From Streptomyces viridochromogenes (lineage in GTDB: Bacteria; Actinomycetota; Actinomycetes; Streptomycetales; Streptomycetaceae): DNA of 64,000 nt. Shown here piece by piece: positions 36,976-46,194 of the stretch. The stretch is taken from contig NZ_LGUR01000204.1 in the NCBI RefSeq assembly GCF_001270495.1, positions 20,069-84,068 of the forward strand, given 5' to 3'. Made by a program: the position numbers and the translations under genes. Within the stretch, counting starts at the first letter, position 1. Each line of letters opens with the position of its first letter. The notes below the pieces were generated by a model. The model saw nothing but the letters and a program-made list of their open reading frames with translations. It had not been told where the DNA came from and made no database searches.

Positions 36976-38445
36976 TCACCGGGATTCGGTGCGCAACCGC
37001 GTAGTCACCCAGGCCCCCACCAGCGCCACCCCCGCCATCGGCAGGAACACCGCCGCGAACGCCGCCGGATGCGACCCGGCGCCGGACGCCCCCGTCGCCG
37101 CATGGCTCACCGCGCCGCCGCCCAGGGCCGCGAAGGCGGCGCCCCCGGCGGCCAGCAGCACGACGTTGGACAGGGCGTCGGAGATCTGGAGCGCGGCGGA
37201 GTTGGTGCCGGCCTCCGCGGGGGCGGAGAGATGGAGCAGCAGCACGCTGGTGGAGGAGATGACCAGCCCCATCCCGAAGCAGCCGAACGCCCACGCCACG
37301 GCGACGGTCCAGGCGGGCACGGAGTCGATCAGCACACTCGGCGCGGCGGCGATGGAGGCGGCGACCAGCACCATCCCGAGCGTCATGAGCCGTTCCCGAT
37401 ACGGCTCCACCCGCGCCCGCGACTGCATCCACGACCCCAGCGCCCAGGTCACGCCACCCGCCGCGAGCGAGAACCCGGCGAGCGTCGGCGACAGCCCCCG
37501 CTGGGTGACCAGCATCAGCGGCACGAAGGACTCGGCCGCGATGAACGACCCCGCCGCGACCCCGCGCAACAGCACCACGGACGGCAGTCCGCGCGCCGCC
37601 CGGTACGTACCGCGCGGGAGCAGCCCGAGCACGGCCGGCACGAGGAGCGCGGCGCCGGCGACGCCGGGGACGAGGGAGAGCCACCGCAGGTCCTGGGCGG
37701 CGTACTGCAACAGCCCCGCGCCGAGGGAGATACCGAGGGCGAGCCGGATACGGCGCCGGTCGAAGGAGGCACCGCGACCGGAATCGGCCGAGCCGTCGAC
37801 CGGCCCTCCCGCCCGCCGGCGTATCTGCGGCAGCGCGAGCGCGAGCGGGAACACGACGAGCACCGGAATCCCGACGAACACCCAGCGCCAGCCCAGATGC
37901 TCGGTCACGGCCCCGGAGGCCAGCGGCCCCACGATCGACGGCACGACCCAGCTCGCCGCGAACGCCGCCATGATCGCCGGCCGCAGCCGCTCCGGGTAGG
38001 CCCGCCCGACGACGACGTACAACGCGACGATCACCAGCCCGCCCCCGAGCCCCTGCACGGCCCGCCCGAGGATGAACACCCACATGACCCCGGCGGTCCC
38101 GGCCAGCAGCAGACCGGCCCCGAAGGCGGCGATCCCGGCCGTGAGCGCCCCGAGCGGTCCCCGCCGGTCCGACCACTGCCCCGCGAGCACCATCCCGAAC
38201 AGGCTGGTGGTGAAGTACCCCGAGAACGCGAAGGCGTACAACGACACCCCGTCCAGCTCCCGCGCGGCCACCGGCATGGCCGTCCCGACGGCGGTCGCCT
38301 CGAAGGCGATGAGCAGCACGACCGAGACGATCCCGACACTGAGAGCCCGATACGCCCTGCTCAGCACGGTCTCCTCGCCCCCGGGCACCAGGGGGACGTC
38401 GGCTCTCTTCGCGACACCGGTGTCACGCGGCTCAAGGACAGTCAT
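36976..38445 (-). CDS. MFS multidrug-type exporter
   Basis: This 489-residue transporter has about fourteen hydrophobic spans. Landmarks are FSGYFTTSLFGMVLAGQWSDRRG (motif A-like, GMVLAGQWSDRRGPLG) and GRAVQGLGGGLVIVALYVVVG. It belongs to the EmrB/QacA-like drug:proton antiporters; its substrate is unknown. The ATG at 38445 fits the family; no strong ribosome site is seen. There is no adjacent regulator of the usual TetR or MarR type. Confidence 0.85.
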   Translation of the reverse strand: MTVLEPRDTGVAKRADVPLVPGGEETVLSRAYRALSVGIVSVVLLIAFEATAVGTAMPVAARELDGVSLYAFAFSGYFTTSLFGMVLAGQWSDRRGPLGALTAGIAAFGAGLLLAGTAGVMWVFILGRAVQGLGGGLVIVALYVVVGRAYPERLRPAIMAAFAASWVVPSIVGPLASGAVTEHLGWRWVFVGIPVLVVFPLALALPQIRRRAGGPVDGSADSGRGASFDRRRIRLALGISLGAGLLQYAAQDLRWLSLVPGVAGAALLVPAVLGLLPRGTYRAARGLPSVVLLRGVAAGSFIAAESFVPLMLVTQRGLSPTLAGFSLAAGGVTWALGSWMQSRARVEPYRERLMTLGMVLVAASIAAAPSVLIDSVPAWTVAVAWAFGCFGMGLVISSTSVLLLHLSAPAEAGTNSAALQISDALSNVVLLAAGGAAFAALGGGAVSHAATGASGAGSHPAAFAAVFLPMAGVALVGAWVTTRLRTESR

Positions 38446-38622
38446 GGCCGCCAGCGTAAGGGCCACAACCAGCTTTGACCCCTGTCGGGAGACGGGCCCT
38501 GCACCGGGACCTTGGTCGTACGACCGCCGTGATTCATGAACGTGGTGTGGCAGTCCCATTGCAGGGCGAGGGCTTCCCTTGTTCCCTTCCCGCACCCCCT
38601 CTACGGTCGAACCATCGATCAA

Positions 38623-38697
38623 GGCCGTGTGCCCGAGTGGTTCAGGGGCTCGCCTGCAAAGCGAGTTACGTGGGTTCGAATCCCGCCACGGCCTCCA
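38623..38697 (+). tRNA. tRNA-Cys (GCA), CCA encoded
   Basis: The acceptor stem GGCCGTG pairs with CACGGCC. The anticodon stem CTCGC/GCGAG holds loop CTGCAAA with anticodon GCA. The T-arm loop is TTCGAAT, the discriminator base is T (typical for tRNA-Cys), and CCA follows at 38695-38697. The variable loop is four bases. Confidence 0.96.
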
Positions 38698-38889
38698 TCG
38701 CCTGACCGGCCACAACGCAGGAACGCGACAGGGCGGCACCCCCGACAGGGTGCCGCCCGACGCGTGTCAGGCTTCACGTCATCTCCTCGAACGGCAGCAC
38801 AACCCTCCCCACCCTCCAGATGTCCAGGACATGACTGGCCGGCAAACCGCCGGTCGTCGTGCTTCCTGTCCCGACGAGGAGACCCACCC

Positions 38890-40152
38890 GTGCGCCAGCG
38901 CATCCGCCCCTCGCACATCCGTCACTCGGCGGCCCTCGTGGCCGCCGCCGCGCTCGCCGCGGCCGTTCCCGCGGTCGTCGCTCCGGCGGCGTACGCCGAG
39001 GAGGGTGAGCCCTCCCTGGTGATCTCGAACCTGCCGCGCACGTCTCCCCAGCCCGGCGAGGTGTACGACGAGTCCGTCGTCATCACCAACAAGGGCACCG
39101 CGGCGGCGGACGGAGTCACCTTCCGGGTCCGGCTCACCCGGGGACTCGACTTCCCCGAGACCGTGGAGGGCTGTACCTACTCGACCGTCGAGGACCAGGT
39201 CAGGCAGGCGCTCTGCGAGCTCGACACCGTGATCGAACCCGGCGCCTCCGTCGAGACTCCCGTACGGTTCAAGGCCCGGCCCAACGCGCTGATGGAGGCC
39301 GTCGAGTACGGCACCTCGGCGACCGGCGCGGCCCCGGGCGAGGGGTTCACCGACAGCCACCGGCGGCTGACCCTGACCGCGGACAGCACTGCCGACCTCG
39401 TCGCCGTAGGGGAGGACACCGAGGCGCTCGCGGGCGACGGGCAGTCCGTCACGGTCAAGCTCCGCAACGACGGCCCCGGCTGGATCCAGAACCAGGAGAG
39501 CGACGACCAGACGGCGCTCATGGTGCAGATCCCGCCGGGCACCGTGGCCGCCGAAGTGCCCCGGGAATGCGCGCCCTTCGGGATCGACGGTCCGTCCGGG
39601 CCCGCCGGCACCCCGGGCAAGGCCAAGTACGTCTGCTGGCCCGCCGACCACACCCTCGACGTCGGCGAGTCGCTCTCCTTCACCTTCATGCTGGACATCA
39701 AGGACGACGCGAAGACGACCACGGGTGAGGTGAAGGCGACCTCCGTGTACGACATCCACCCGGCCTTCGACAAGAACCCCGCCAACGACAAGGCCCAGAT
39801 CCGCATCGCCATACCGACCGACAACGAGCCCGGTCCGTCCACCTCCGGCGGCTCCTCCACCGGCGGCGGCTCGACGGACGGCGGCTCCACCACGGGCGGC
39901 GACGGCAACGACCCAGTAGGCCAGTCCACCGGCGGCACGGGCACCACCGGCAGCACGGGCGCCACCTCGTCCGGCGCCTCCACGGGCGCCTCGACCGGCG
40001 GTTCCGGCACCGGTTCCGTCAACGGCAACCTCGCGAGCACCGGCTCCGACGGCACCCCGCTCATCGCCGGGGCCGCAGCCACCGCGGCAGCCCTCGGCGG
40101 CGTCCTGTTCCTGGCCGCACGCCGCCGCCGCGCCACCGCCCAGTCCTCCTGA
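38890..40152 (+). CDS. secreted cell-wall-anchored protein with LAxTG sortase signal
   Basis: This 420-residue protein has a Sec signal peptide (SAALVAAAALAAAVPAVV...AYA). Two immunoglobulin-like beta domains follow (DESVVITNKGTAAADGVTFR; SVTVKLRNDGPGWIQNQ), then a Ser/Thr/Gly-rich stalk, and a C-terminal sorting signal: LASTG, a hydrophobic span and RRRR. LAxTG is the motif of class E sortases in Streptomyces. The GTG at 38890 has GAGGAG upstream. It would be displayed on the cell surface; the binding partner is unknown. Confidence 0.88.
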   Translation: MRQRIRPSHIRHSAALVAAAALAAAVPAVVAPAAYAEEGEPSLVISNLPRTSPQPGEVYDESVVITNKGTAAADGVTFRVRLTRGLDFPETVEGCTYSTVEDQVRQALCELDTVIEPGASVETPVRFKARPNALMEAVEYGTSATGAAPGEGFTDSHRRLTLTADSTADLVAVGEDTEALAGDGQSVTVKLRNDGPGWIQNQESDDQTALMVQIPPGTVAAEVPRECAPFGIDGPSGPAGTPGKAKYVCWPADHTLDVGESLSFTFMLDIKDDAKTTTGEVKATSVYDIHPAFDKNPANDKAQIRIAIPTDNEPGPSTSGGSSTGGGSTDGGSTTGGDGNDPVGQSTGGTGTTGSTGATSSGASTGASTGGSGTGSVNGNLASTGSDGTPLIAGAAATAAALGGVLFLAARRRRATAQSS

Positions 40153-40210
40153 CGACACCTGCCCTGAGGCCGGTACCGGAAGTGCCAGCGGTACCCGGCC
40201 GCATCCGGCC

Positions 40211-40711
40211 TCAGGGATACCGCGTCGCCCTCGCGACGTGGGCCTGGAGGAGACGCGGCGAGTTCTCGAACCCGTGGCGGGCGTACGCCGGGATCGCCCG
40301 GGGCGTGGAGTGGACGGTGACCCGCTCCAGCCCCAGGTCCTTCGCCCTGGCCAGGGTCTCGGTGATCAGCCGACCACCCAGCCCCGCGTCACGCGCCTCC
40401 GGCACCACGTACACGCACTGGAGGTCACCGGACGCCCGGTGCAGCGCGTACGGCGTCGGTACACGCTGCACCACCGCCAGCCACGCCATACCGATGATCC
40501 CGAGGTCACCACCGACGTCTCCGTCGACGAGGACCATGCAGCGGTGCGACGCCGCGTTCTGCTCGGCCCACGTCACGAAGTGGCGTACGAAGGCGTCACG
40601 TTCGGCGCCCGCAGCTGCCGCGCCCTCGTTCTCCACGATCCACTGCCAGCGCAGTCCTGCGACGGCCGCCGACTCACCCGGATCCGCCGGGCGGACGATG
40701 ACGTTGTCCAC
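40211..40711 (-). CDS. GNAT-family N-acetyltransferase
   Basis: This 166-residue protein has the acetyl-CoA-binding core LQCVYVVPEARDAGLGGRLI (R/Q-x-x-G-x-G/A variant DAGLGGRL) and ends in the beta-7 region AIPAYARHGFENSPRLL. Substrate unknown. The GTG at 40711 lies six bases after the stop of the SUKH-4 gene, so the two are probably co-transcribed. Confidence 0.85.
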   Translation of the reverse strand: MDNVIVRPADPGESAAVAGLRWQWIVENEGAAAAGAERDAFVRHFVTWAEQNAASHRCMVLVDGDVGGDLGIIGMAWLAVVQRVPTPYALHRASGDLQCVYVVPEARDAGLGGRLITETLARAKDLGLERVTVHSTPRAIPAYARHGFENSPRLLQAHVARATRYP

Positions 40712-40717
40712 GTCGGT

Positions 40718-41953
40718 TCACCACGCCCCGCCCGCCGATTCGAGGACCCCGCTCGCCTCGTCCTGGAACACCTCCGTCCAGTAGTGCCGGCCATCCCTGC
40801 CGGCGGCCCTGGTGCCGGTCGGGTCGACCGTCGACAGGACCTGAAGCATCGTCATGGCGAGTTGGTCGTAGGTGTCGGTCGTCAGCTCGTGGCCCGACTC
40901 CTCGTCGATCGCCTGCTCGCGGTGGAGCAGCCAGAGCGTGAAGGCCAGGGTCGAGATGTCCGTGTTGAGGGGGAACAGCCTCGCCTCGGGCTCGCTCCAG
41001 TTCAGGACCGCGCCCGTCTCACCGTCGACGACCAGGCTGTTGTCCTCGACGAGATGGCCGAGGCGTATCAAGCGGCCGGCGTGGGCGGGTAGTTCGGCGC
41101 CCCGGTCCTCGTCGGCGTAGTACTCGGCCAGCGTCTGGAGCGGCACGTCCGTGTCCAGTGAGAACAGGAAGCCGTCCTCCGGCAGGCCCACCTCGCGCAG
41201 GAAGCGGCGGGTCGGCTCGTGCGTGAGGGTGCCGGGGAAGTCGACCTCCTCGAAGCGCACCACCTTGCCCTGCCCGAACTCCTGGTCCAGCAGGCGGAGC
41301 GGGAGGTCCAGGGCCAGGCCCGACGCCCCGGCCCGGCCCGCCACCAGGGCCAGGGGGCGGATCAGGGCGGCCATCTTCCAGAACGGCGCCGGCTCGCCGT
41401 CCGTGCCCTCCTCGAACACGGACAGCAGGTGCTGCGAGGCCTCCGCCACCGCCTTCGGGCCGTAACGGCCGACGTAGGATGCGAACTGGCCGCGCAGGCC
41501 CGCCAGTTCGTCCGTCGCCTCGGCGAACCGGACCAGTGTCCGCAGCGACGGCGCGAGGACGCGGCGGTCCATCAGGTCGGGGCGGTCGTGCAGGAAGTAC
41601 GTCGTGGAGATCTCGCCCGTCGCGCCGTCCAGCAGGACCGACTCCGTCTCCAGGCCACCGGGGCCCAGCAGTCCGCCTATCACCAGCTGATCCCGCAGCT
41701 CCGCCGCCAGACGGCCGTCCGGATCGCCCGTCGATTCCGCCACCGTCCGCAGGACCTCTCGGCCCTCTGGGCCGGCCCGGCCCGCCCGGTCCTCCCGGCA
41801 CAGCTCGGCGAAGCTCAACACACCGCTGTCGCCCGGCAGTCCGGGTCCCGTCAGCCAGCGCCGCGTCGCCGCGTGCGTGACATACGGATCCAGCTCGGCC
41901 TCGGCCAGGATGATCGCCGTATCACCGGCGTGAGTCGTGATCGTCGTGCTCAT
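40718..41953 (-). CDS. SUKH-4-type protein with two domain copies
   Basis: This 411-residue protein appears to hold two SUKH-4-like domains. One spans about residues 20-175 (YVTHAATRRWLTGPGLPGD; SVLLDGATGEISTTYFL; LVRFAEATDELAG). The other spans about 230-400 (LTHEPTRRFLREVGLPEDG; LVVDGETGAVLNWSEPE; STLAFTLWLLHREQ). SUKH proteins are immunity proteins against polymorphic toxins, or general regulators in Streptomyces. No toxin gene is adjacent. The ATG at 41953 fits. The 300 bases upstream (41954-42253) contain only short CACTGACARCGC-like near-repeats. Confidence 0.75.
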   Translation of the reverse strand: MSTTITTHAGDTAIILAEAELDPYVTHAATRRWLTGPGLPGDSGVLSFAELCREDRAGRAGPEGREVLRTVAESTGDPDGRLAAELRDQLVIGGLLGPGGLETESVLLDGATGEISTTYFLHDRPDLMDRRVLAPSLRTLVRFAEATDELAGLRGQFASYVGRYGPKAVAEASQHLLSVFEEGTDGEPAPFWKMAALIRPLALVAGRAGASGLALDLPLRLLDQEFGQGKVVRFEEVDFPGTLTHEPTRRFLREVGLPEDGFLFSLDTDVPLQTLAEYYADEDRGAELPAHAGRLIRLGHLVEDNSLVVDGETGAVLNWSEPEARLFPLNTDISTLAFTLWLLHREQAIDEESGHELTTDTYDQLAMTMLQVLSTVDPTGTRAAGRDGRHYWTEVFQDEASGVLESAGGAW

Positions 41954-42253
41954 GGCTCCCCCGCATGCGCTTGCTCACCGCCCCGGGCAGGACACGGCCG
42001 ACCGGCCGACACGCTGAGCCCGGCCGCCGTCCCCACTGCCCAGAACACTACGCGCCACCACTGACAACGCCCCCGCGTCAGCACAACCGCCGAAAACGCG
42101 CCCGGCTCGGCACGACCACTGACAGCGCTTCACCTCAGTAGACGCTCAACCCACCCTCGCACGTTCCCTTTGCGCCGAAGTCGCCACGCCGAGTTCACCG
42201 ACCCGTGCGTCAGAACGGTCGGCAGGACCTCCGGCAAGACAGCCGGAGTGGGC

Positions 42254-44563
42254 TCACTGCCCGGTCACCACCGCCGCCTGCGGGCGGATCGGGAGACGGT
42301 TCACGGGGCGGCCCGTCGCGGCGCGTACGGCCGACGCGATGGCCGCCGGCGAGGTCACCACCGGTACCGCGCTCACCGCCTTCGCGCCGAAGGGCGCGAC
42401 CACGTCGCGTTCCTCGACCAGCTTCACGATGCGGATGTCCGGGGCGTCCAGGGCCGTCGGCAGGGAGTAGCCCGTCAGATCCGGGTGGCGGATCAGGCCG
42501 CGCGCCGAGCGCAGGTTCTCCGTGAGCGCGATGCCCACGCCCTGCGTCACGCCCGCCTCGATCCGCGCCTCCAGCTGGGCCGGGTTGAGCACCCGGCCGA
42601 CGTCCTGGGCGAGCGCCAGCTCGACGACCCGTACCGAACCCAGCTCGATGTCCACGTCCACCACCGCGCGGATCGCGCAGAAGGCCATGCCGACGAAGGC
42701 GTCACCCTGGCCGGCTTCGTTCAGCGGTTCCGTCGGATGCGGGCGGCACTGGGCCGTCGCCCACAGTTCCTTGCCGTCCAGCGCCTCGGTGACGGTGGTC
42801 GACAGGACGCCGTCGTACGACGTGATCTTGCCGTCGGTGATCTGGAGCAGCTCCGTGGACATGCCGAACTTGTGCGCCAGGGGCTGGAGCAGCTGCGTGC
42901 GGACCATCTTGGCGGCCCGTTCCACCGCGCCGCCCGACACCCAGGTGTGGCGGCCGCGGCAGCCCGCGCCCGCCGGGGGCTGGTCGGTGTCGACGGGCGC
43001 GACATGCACCTCGTCGATGCCCAGTGTGTCCTGGACGATCTGCCGGGCCAGCGTCGCGAAGCCCTGGCCGGTCTCGACGGCGGCGCACAGCACCGTCGCC
43101 ACCCCGTCGTGGACCTTCACCGTGGCCGTGGAGACCTCGTCCGCGCCCTCGGCACCGAGCATGTGCACCATGCCCAGGCCGTAGCCCACGCCGCGTCGCA
43201 CGGCACCCGGTTCGCCCGCGCCCTCGGGGCCGCCGGGCAGCAGCCACTCGTCCTCGGGCGTGTCCTTGGGGAGGGCGGGCAGCGGGTAGTCCCGTACGGC
43301 CTGGAGCAGTTCGGCCACCGGGGCCGGGCAGGTCACCGTCTGGCCCGTCGGCAGCACGTCACCCGTCGCCATGACGTTGCGCAGGCGCAGCTCCGCCGGG
43401 TCCACGCCGAGCTTCTTGGCCAGCTTGTCCATCTGCGCCTCGTAGGCGGCGCACACCTGCATGGCGCCCTCGCCCCGTACATGGCCGGAGGGCGGGTTGT
43501 TGGTGCGTACGGCCCAGCCCTCGATGAAGGCGTTCGGGACGACGTACGGCCCGCACGCGAAGCCGACCGCGGCGGCCAGGGCCTCGGCGGACGTGTCCGC
43601 GTACGCGCCCGCGTCCAGCAGGATCTGCGCCTCGACCTTCACCAGCCTGCCCTCGGCGTCCGCGTGGTGGCGGTACCGCAGCAGCGTCGGGTGCCGGTGC
43701 ACATGGCCCAGGAAGGACTCCTCGCGCGTGGCCGTCAGCTTCACCGGGCAGCCGGTCTTCAGCGCCAGCAGGCCCAGCGGGAGCTGGAAGCCCTGGTCCT
43801 CGCGGTCGGCGGTGGCGCCGGGGACGCCGGTGACGACGACCTTGACGCGTTCGGGTTCCAGGCCGTAGCAGGCGGCGGCCCGGTCGCGGTCGGTGTGCGG
43901 GTCGGTCGAGGCCAGGTAGAGCTCCACGCCGCCGTCGGGGCGCGGTACCGCGAGGCCCGCCTCGGCGCCGATGGGGGCCGGGTCCTGGCGGCCGATGCGG
44001 TACAGGCCCTCGACCACGATGTCGCCGGCCGCGTCGGGGTCGCCGTGGCGCAGCGGGATGTGGCGGATCAGGTTGCCGTCGGGGTGCAGTGGCTCGGCCT
44101 CGAATGCCTGCTCGGGGTCGGTCACCGGGTCGAGTACCTCGTACTCGACGATGACGGCCGCGGCGGCCAGGCGGGCGGTGTCCGGGTGGTCGGCGGCGAC
44201 CGCGGCGATGGGCTCGCCGTGGTGGCGTACGACCTCGGAGGCGAAGACCGGGCGGTCCGACGTGCCGCGGCCGTGCAGCGGGCTGCCCGGCACGTCCTCG
44301 TGCGTGACGACGGCCCGTACGCCGGGCATCTCGCGCGCGTGGGAGGTGTCGATGGACGTGATGCGCGCGTGCGGGTGCGGCGAGCGCAGCACGGCCGCCC
44401 ACAGCAGGCCCTCGGCCCACAGGTCGGCCGCGTACGGGAACGTGCCCTCGGTCTTGGCGCGGGTGTCGGCGGCCGGCAGGGAGGCGCCTAGGCCGTGCGG
44501 GATCGACTCGGGGGCGGGTGCTGCCTCCGCGGCTGTGGTCGCGGTGGCGGCTTCGTTGCTCAC
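42254..44563 (-). CDS. molybdopterin-binding subunit of a xanthine-dehydrogenase-family enzyme, atypical active site
   Basis: This 769-residue large subunit of the molybdenum hydroxylase family has an N-terminal aldehyde-oxidase-like domain (KTEGTFPYAADLWAEGLLWA) and the Mo-cofactor domain (NPPSGHVRGEGAMQVCAAYE; VETGQGFATLARQIVQDTLG; GRHTWVSGGAVERAAKM). Two cofactor loops are unusual. The GGxFGxK stretch reads GATADREDQGFQLP, and the catalytic GAKGVGE reads GAKAVSA, which puts Ala near residue 732 in place of the base Glu. The GTG at 44563 overlaps the iron-sulfur gene stop (GTGA). Last gene of a FAD, Fe-S, Mo operon. Confidence 0.88.
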   Translation of the reverse strand: MSNEAATATTAAEAAPAPESIPHGLGASLPAADTRAKTEGTFPYAADLWAEGLLWAAVLRSPHPHARITSIDTSHAREMPGVRAVVTHEDVPGSPLHGRGTSDRPVFASEVVRHHGEPIAAVAADHPDTARLAAAAVIVEYEVLDPVTDPEQAFEAEPLHPDGNLIRHIPLRHGDPDAAGDIVVEGLYRIGRQDPAPIGAEAGLAVPRPDGGVELYLASTDPHTDRDRAAACYGLEPERVKVVVTGVPGATADREDQGFQLPLGLLALKTGCPVKLTATREESFLGHVHRHPTLLRYRHHADAEGRLVKVEAQILLDAGAYADTSAEALAAAVGFACGPYVVPNAFIEGWAVRTNNPPSGHVRGEGAMQVCAAYEAQMDKLAKKLGVDPAELRLRNVMATGDVLPTGQTVTCPAPVAELLQAVRDYPLPALPKDTPEDEWLLPGGPEGAGEPGAVRRGVGYGLGMVHMLGAEGADEVSTATVKVHDGVATVLCAAVETGQGFATLARQIVQDTLGIDEVHVAPVDTDQPPAGAGCRGRHTWVSGGAVERAAKMVRTQLLQPLAHKFGMSTELLQITDGKITSYDGVLSTTVTEALDGKELWATAQCRPHPTEPLNEAGQGDAFVGMAFCAIRAVVDVDIELGSVRVVELALAQDVGRVLNPAQLEARIEAGVTQGVGIALTENLRSARGLIRHPDLTGYSLPTALDAPDIRIVKLVEERDVVAPFGAKAVSAVPVVTSPAAIASAVRAATGRPVNRLPIRPQAAVVTGQ

Positions 44564-46194
44564 GCCTGGCCTCCGTCCTGTCCGTACGCCTGGTCATGCG
44601 GCCCCCTGTGCCCCGGGTTCATGGCCCCGGGTGCCTCGAACGCCGACGGGTTGACCCCGCCGGCCCCGGGGCCCGCCTGGTGAGGGATACGCGGCTCGTC
44701 GCCGTCCTGTTCGCCGTCTCCGGCCGCCGTGTGGGCCTCGCGTTCGGCGACGACCTCCTTGACGGCCTCGACCACGCCCCGGTAACCGGAGCAACGGCAG
44801 AGGTTGCCGCAGAGTGCCTGGCGGGTCTCCATCTCGGTCGGCGCCGGGTTGCCCTCCAGCAGGTCGTGCACGGTCATCGCCATGCCCGGCACGCAGAAGC
44901 CGCACTGCACCGCGCCGCACCGCGCGAGCGCCCGCTGCACGTCGGAGGGCTGCCCGTCCTCGGCCAGGCCCTCGACGGTGCGGACCTCGCTGCCGGCGGC
45001 GGTCACGGCCGGCACCAGGCAGGACGCCACGAGCCGTCCGTCGACCTGCACGTTGCAGGCCCCGCACTCGCCCTGCGAGCAGCCGTCCTTGGCGCCGGCG
45101 AGCCCGAGCCGCTCGCGCAGCACGTAGAGCAGCGACTCGCCGATCCAGGCGTCCGAGACGGGCCGGTCGACGCCGTTGACGCGCAGGACGAAGGAGGCGA
45201 GGGGGTGTTCCTCGCCGGTGGGCACCGGTACGTCGCCGGAGGCGGCCTGTGCCGGGTCCTCGGCGGCCTCCGCTGCGGAGTCGCCGCCCTCGGCCGGGGC
45301 GGGGTCGGCGGAAGCCTCTGCCGGGCCCTCTGCGACCTCTGGGGCGCCCTGGGCGTCCGTGGCCGCCTCATCGGCCCCGGGGATGGCCTGTGCGGCCTGT
45401 GCGGGCTCTGAGGGGCTTTCGGCGGAAACCTCGGCGGGTGGCTCGGGGGTGAACTCGGGCGCGCTCGCGGCCGGCCGCTCGTGCGGGTGCGGGGTGGGCC
45501 GCTCGCCGGAGTACGCGTCGGGGTGCCCCGGCTGCCCGTGCACGTGCCCGGCCCCGGCTCCCACCGCTTCCTCGGCCGTCGCCGCGGCCTCGGCCTGCTG
45601 TCCCCACGGCTGCCCGGTCGGCTGTGTCGCCCAGGGCGCGGGCGCGCCGCCCGGCAGCGTGGCCGGAGGGGTGCCGCCCCACTGCTCGACGAGCGACGAG
45701 GTGGTGAACTCGCCCGATTCGTCCGGAAGGTCACCGTCGGCAACGGGAATCGACCACTGCCCGGTGACGTCGTGACCGTGCGCGGCAGCGGCCTCGTGAC
45801 CTGCCTGGCCGACGTGGCCCCGCGCGGTCTCGGAGAAGTCCCACTGCTGGGTCGCCCCGGGGTTGTACGCGAACTGGCCGCTGCCCGTGTCCTGCGGCAC
45901 CGCGTTCGGGTCGGGCCACTGGGCACCGTCGGCGGGCGCGCCTGCGACGGGCCAGCCACCCGGGGCCGCGGGGTCGGTGCCCCCGGTCGATCCCGGTGCG
46001 GCCGTTATCTGCGGCGGCACATAGCCGTGGCCGCGCGCGGCGAGCGGGGTGTCCGAGGAGGCCAGGAGGGCGTCGATGCCCCCTTCGGGGAGTTTGACGA
46101 AGGCGGTGGCGCCGTCGTCGTAGTCGCCCTGGGGCAGCGGGTCCCAGCGACCGCCGCCCTGGGGCGTGCCCTCTCCGTGCTGGTCGTCGGTCAC
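44560..46194 (-). CDS. 2Fe-2S subunit of the molybdenum hydroxylase with long low-complexity N-terminus
   Basis: This 544-residue protein is over three times the usual 160-170 residues. The C-terminal part is a complete small subunit: plant-type cluster GCSQGECGACNVQVDG and the second cluster CGFCVPGMAM plus LCGNLCRCSGYRGVVEAV. The first 370 or so residues are rich in Gly, Pro, Ala, Glu and Gln with one conserved-looking start (YDDGATAFVKLPEGGIDALL) and no signal peptide. The GTG at 46194 overlaps the FAD-subunit stop. The extension may tether or regulate the complex. Confidence 0.88.
   Translation of the reverse strand: MTDDQHGEGTPQGGGRWDPLPQGDYDDGATAFVKLPEGGIDALLASSDTPLAARGHGYVPPQITAAPGSTGGTDPAAPGGWPVAGAPADGAQWPDPNAVPQDTGSGQFAYNPGATQQWDFSETARGHVGQAGHEAAAAHGHDVTGQWSIPVADGDLPDESGEFTTSSLVEQWGGTPPATLPGGAPAPWATQPTGQPWGQQAEAAATAEEAVGAGAGHVHGQPGHPDAYSGERPTPHPHERPAASAPEFTPEPPAEVSAESPSEPAQAAQAIPGADEAATDAQGAPEVAEGPAEASADPAPAEGGDSAAEAAEDPAQAASGDVPVPTGEEHPLASFVLRVNGVDRPVSDAWIGESLLYVLRERLGLAGAKDGCSQGECGACNVQVDGRLVASCLVPAVTAAGSEVRTVEGLAEDGQPSDVQRALARCGAVQCGFCVPGMAMTVHDLLEGNPAPTEMETRQALCGNLCRCSGYRGVVEAVKEVVAEREAHTAAGDGEQDGDEPRIPHQAGPGAGGVNPSAFEAPGAMNPGHRGPHDQAYGQDGGQA

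Noticed and set aside
38536..38889. Extension of the cell-wall protein upstream through the tRNA
   Set aside because: It would read through tRNA-Cys; the GTG at 38890 has a ribosome site and is directly followed by the signal peptide.
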